7,593 nucleotides of DNA, from assembly GCF_030146175.1 (NCBI RefSeq), contig NZ_JASLCE010000055.1:1-7593 (forward strand). The letters are read 5' to 3'. A program made the translations under genes and the position numbers. The notes below the pieces were generated by a model. That model did no database searches. It was given only the letters and a program-made list of their open reading frames with translations, and was not told where the DNA came from. Shown one piece after another: positions 6,103 to 7,593 of the stretch (its first letter is position 1; each line of letters begins with the position of its first letter). The DNA is from Flavobacterium sp. GTDB lineage: Bacteria; Bacteroidota; Bacteroidia; Flavobacteriales; Flavobacteriaceae.

Positions 6103-6938
6103 CCCAATCGGATATGGGCGTTTAATTTTTTAAGCAGCTCTGTTGCCAAATCGGTTTTATATTCTTTTTTGCGGTATTTTGTAACCGGCTGAATTCCTTT
6201 AATAACGTTTGTCAGGAAAATTTCGTCCGCTTTTTGCAGATCGAAAGGCGAAACGGATTCCTCTACCACTTCAATACCTTCCATTTTACGGGCTAACGCC
6301 AGGATTTGCTTCCGCATGACCCCATTTAAACATCCGTCTGTTACTGGCGGCGTCATTAGTTTTCCGTTTAACAACATAAAAAGATTGGACTGCAAAGCCT
6401 CCACTACATTTTTTTCGTCATTTAACAGCAAACAATTGTCATAACCGTTCTCATCGGCGAAGATACTTCCGGTAATCTGCACCATTTTATTGGTACTTTT
6501 TAGCGTAGACAACAATTGTTTGGTGACATAAAAATCTTTAAACAATTCCACTTCATAGGTATTGTCTGCAATAGTATACATCGGATTTTCCAATGGTTCG
6601 GCGGTAACCAGAAAGGCTGTTTCGTTTGTTTTTGGCAAATAAAACCCTCCGTTTTGTCTGAAAACTGTAAAACGCACACGGTAGGCCGCAGCGGCTTCTT
6701 TTGACTGCAATAGTGTTTTTACCTGCTCTTCGAAATATTCCATCGTAAAATTCATCGGAAGATCCATCCGTACAATTCGCGTAGAAGCCATCAATCGGAA
6801 ATAATGATCTTCCAAAAACAAGATCTTACCATCCAATACTTTTAGCGTTTCAAAAATAGCATCTCCATATAGAAACCCTCTGTTCCCTTCGATGAGTACT
6901 TCGGAGTTTTCAACTATCGCACCGTTATAATTAACCAT
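6099..6938 (-). CDS. Class IV aminotransferase (PabC-like/BCAT-fold PLP enzyme)
   Basis: A 279-residue fold-type IV PLP enzyme. The N-terminus VNYNGAIVE followed by GFLYGDAIFETL (21-32) and H45/R48 is typical. Lys147 in LSTLKSTN (143-150) is the expected Schiff-base lysine. Glu180 and the following SNLF (184-187), TPPVTDGCLNGVMR (196-209) and FLTNVIKGIQPV (241-252) are the cofactor and substrate loop signatures. The pattern is closest to aminodeoxychorismate lyase (PabC, which makes 4-aminobenzoate for folate), but branched-chain or D-amino acid aminotransferase activity cannot be excluded, so I give no symbol. The ATG at 6938 directly follows a T-run that belongs to a terminator hairpin, and no ribosome binding site is visible. 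The start is nevertheless right, since the first strand of the fold begins at residue 2. Its stop overlaps the convergent YqgE stop (CTAA). Confidence 0.9.
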   Translation of the reverse strand: MVNYNGAIVENSEVLIEGNRGFLYGDAIFETLKVLDGKILFLEDHYFRLMASTRIVRMDLPMNFTMEYFEEQVKTLLQSKEAAAAYRVRFTVFRQNGGFYLPKTNETAFLVTAEPLENPMYTIADNTYEVELFKDFYVTKQLLSTLKSTNKMVQITGSIFADENGYDNCLLLNDEKNVVEALQSNLFMLLNGKLMTPPVTDGCLNGVMRKQILALARKMEGIEVVEESVSPFDLQKADEIFLTNVIKGIQPVTKYRKKEYKTDLATELLKKLNAHIRLG

Positions 6939-6967
6939 AAAAAAAGCCCTGATTTTTATTTCAGGGC
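6939..6967 (-). terminator. Rho-independent terminator of the START-like gene, abutting the next start codon
   Basis: On the minus strand GCCCTGA (6967-6961) pairs perfectly with TCAGGGC (6952-6946) around an 8-base AT loop, followed by seven T (6945-6939). It lies 26 bases past the START-like stop, so it should end that transcript. The last T is directly followed by the ATG of the aminotransferase gene. On the plus strand the seven A precede the stem, so it is not an efficient plus-strand terminator. Confidence 0.85.
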
Positions 6968-6974
6968 AAATATA
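6967..6974 (-). promoter_or_regulatory. Promoter -7 element for the aminotransferase gene, overlapping the terminator stem
   Basis: TATATTTG on the minus strand (6974-6967) fits TAnnTTTG exactly; its final G is the first base of the terminator stem. The expected transcript start, about 6957-6961, falls in or beside the hairpin loop. Transcripts from this promoter would therefore lack the 5' arm and escape termination, with a leader of roughly 20 bases. No good TTTG box is seen 19 bases upstream, where the sequence covers the end of the START-like gene. Confidence 0.55.
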
Positions 6975-6992
6975 CTTTATATATCTTAAAAA

Positions 6993-7385
6993 CTACGCGG
7001 AACCGATCACATGTTTCAGATCGGAAATCTGATTTTCCCATAACAGTTTGGCTTCGTGTAAATCGCCTTGTTCGGCAAAATCCACAACCATTAAAGAAAC
7101 ATCTTTGGTAATTTCATCTTCCAGTATTCGCAATTCAAAATAGTATTCACTGTCTTTATCATTATCGTCCACCCAACGAAACTTTACTTTTTCGCCTGAC
7201 TTTTTAGAAGCCAGTCGTGCTTTTTCCTCAGAATCATCCCAAATAAATGTAAAAAATTCGCCTCTGGAATTTACATTGTCTGCAAACCACTCTGATAAAC
7301 CGGAAGGTGTTGAAATATATTGATACAATAATTGAGGAGAAGACATTATCGGGAACTCCAATTCATATTTTATTTTACCTTCCAT
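6993..7385 (-). CDS. START-like/AHSA1-type domain protein
   Basis: A 130-residue protein that I recognise as the START-like (AHSA1-type, SRPBCC superfamily) protein common in Bacteroidota. The helix-grip layout is visible. A first strand KIKYELEFPI (4-13) leads into the TPSGLSEWFADNV segment (26-38), whose Trp33-Phe34 are typical of AHSA1 proteins. Alternating hydrophobic strands follow (FFTFIW, VKFRWV, YYFELRI, VSLMVVDF), then a long C-terminal helix, 109-127, with WENQISDLKHVI. Members bind hydrophobic ligands or act with chaperones, but the ligand here is unknown. Acidic composition, no signal peptide. It is followed by a strong terminator, so it is probably transcribed alone despite the same-strand aminotransferase downstream. 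Confidence 0.87.
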   Translation of the reverse strand: MEGKIKYELEFPIMSSPQLLYQYISTPSGLSEWFADNVNSRGEFFTFIWDDSEEKARLASKKSGEKVKFRWVDDNDKDSEYYFELRILEDEITKDVSLMVVDFAEQGDLHEAKLLWENQISDLKHVIGSA

Positions 7386-7401
7386 ATATTAAAATTTTCC
7401 G

Positions 7402-7432
7402 GAAATATATAGAATAATACATACAAAAAAAA
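7402..7432 (-). promoter_or_regulatory. Candidate promoter and small palindrome upstream of the START-like gene
   Basis: On the minus strand TTTT (7432-7429) and TATATTTC (7409-7402) are separated by 19 bases, each with one mismatch to the Bacteroidota consensus. The 10-base palindrome TTTCCGGAAA (7396-7405) overlaps the end of the -7 element and the expected transcript start. It could be an operator, or chance in AT-rich DNA. The leader would be about 10 bases. Confidence 0.35.
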
Positions 7433-7440
7433 AGAATTTC

Positions 7441-7458
7441 AAAAAAAATATTTTTTTT
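7441..7458. repeat. Perfect A8-TA-T8 palindrome upstream of the tRNA promoter
   Basis: Eight A, TA and eight T form an 18-base perfect palindrome ending 9 bases before the -33 box of the tRNA promoter. Another nine-A run lies at 7425-7433. An AT tract in this position resembles an UP element that contacts the RNA polymerase alpha subunit, fitting a strong stable-RNA promoter. This role is inferred from position and composition. Confidence 0.4.
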
Positions 7459-7467
7459 CAAAATATG

Positions 7468-7498
7468 TTTGGAAGGTTCAAATTTAGTCTTATATTTG
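7468..7498 (+). promoter_or_regulatory. Strong Bacteroidota-type promoter for the tRNA gene
   Basis: TTTG (7468-7471) and TATATTTG (7491-7498) are separated by exactly 19 bases, a perfect match to TTTG-N19-TAnnTTTG and the best promoter in the window. Transcription should begin near 7505, about 27 bases before the tRNA 5' end, leaving a short leader for RNase P to remove. Confidence 0.85.
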
Positions 7499-7531
7499 CA
7501 CCCGCATTCAAGGATGTAACACAAACAAAAT

Positions 7532-7593
7532 GGCGAGGTAGCTCAGTCGGTTAGAGCGCAGGATTCATAACCCTGAGGTCACGGGTTCAACTC
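7532..7593 (+). tRNA. tRNA with CAT anticodon, elongator tRNA-Met type (3' end outside window)
   Basis: The first 62 of about 77 bases are present. The acceptor 5' strand is GGCGAGG (7532-7538). The D arm has stems GCTC (7541-7544) and GAGC (7554-7557). The anticodon stem-loop is 7559-7575 with loop TTCATAA and anticodon CAT at 7566-7568. The variable region is AGGTC, and ACGGG plus TTCAACT (7581-7592) begin the T arm. The anticodon stem lacks the three G-C pairs of initiator tRNA, so it is elongator-type. It could be tRNA-Met or the tRNA-Ile that has its CAT anticodon modified to lysidine; the missing acceptor end would help decide. The closing anticodon-stem pair is an A-C mismatch (7563 with 7571). 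Confidence 0.93.

Noticed and set aside
1..7593. A new defence, mobile or CRISPR-like system
   Set aside because: All genes belong to recognised, mostly housekeeping families in a plausible chromosomal order. No direct-repeat array, transposase, integrase, toxin-antitoxin pair or reverse transcriptase is visible.

Overview
The window reads as an ordinary stretch of chromosome from a member of the Bacteroidota, most likely a Flavobacteriaceae (Flavobacterium-like) species. The evidence is three-fold: proteins largely confined to that group (a DUF4290 protein, a START-like/AHSA1-type protein, a RecQ of the roughly 630-residue type); several promoters of the Bacteroidota form TTTG-N19-TAnnTTTG; and start codons without strong Shine-Dalgarno sequences. 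Base composition is moderate and even. I see no transposase, integrase, phage gene, CRISPR array or long repeat.

Layout. Positions 1-1396 hold a minus-strand operon, DUF493 -> DUF4290 -> murA, with 12-14 bp gaps; murA runs off the left edge. A divergent promoter region (1397-1537) separates it from a plus-strand cluster: a small P-loop nucleoside-kinase-like ATPase, recQ and fmt. recQ and fmt overlap by one base, and a hairpin lies in front of recQ. Next is a monocistronic HU gene with its own promoter and a clear rho-independent terminator, then a YqgE/AlgH-family gene. That gene converges on a minus-strand pair: a PabC-like class IV aminotransferase and, upstream of it, a START-like gene. 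At the right edge a strong promoter drives an elongator-type tRNA with a CAT anticodon, cut off after 62 bases. No gene-free stretch exceeds 300 bases; the longest (4969-5147, 7386-7531, 1397-1537) hold promoters and small inverted repeats.

Functionally these are housekeeping genes: peptidoglycan precursor synthesis (murA), DNA repair (recQ), formylation of initiator Met-tRNA (fmt), nucleoid structure (HU), probably folate or amino-acid metabolism (aminotransferase) and Met-tRNA. They are not an evident single pathway, and I did not find a novel defence or mobile system. The points most worth a second look are: the MurA active-site position, which begins GA- and so encodes Asp or Glu rather than Cys; a RecQ whose zinc motif sits about 170 residues later than in E. 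coli RecQ; and a 60-bp junction at 6936-6995 where a terminator hairpin, a consensus promoter element and a start codon overlap.
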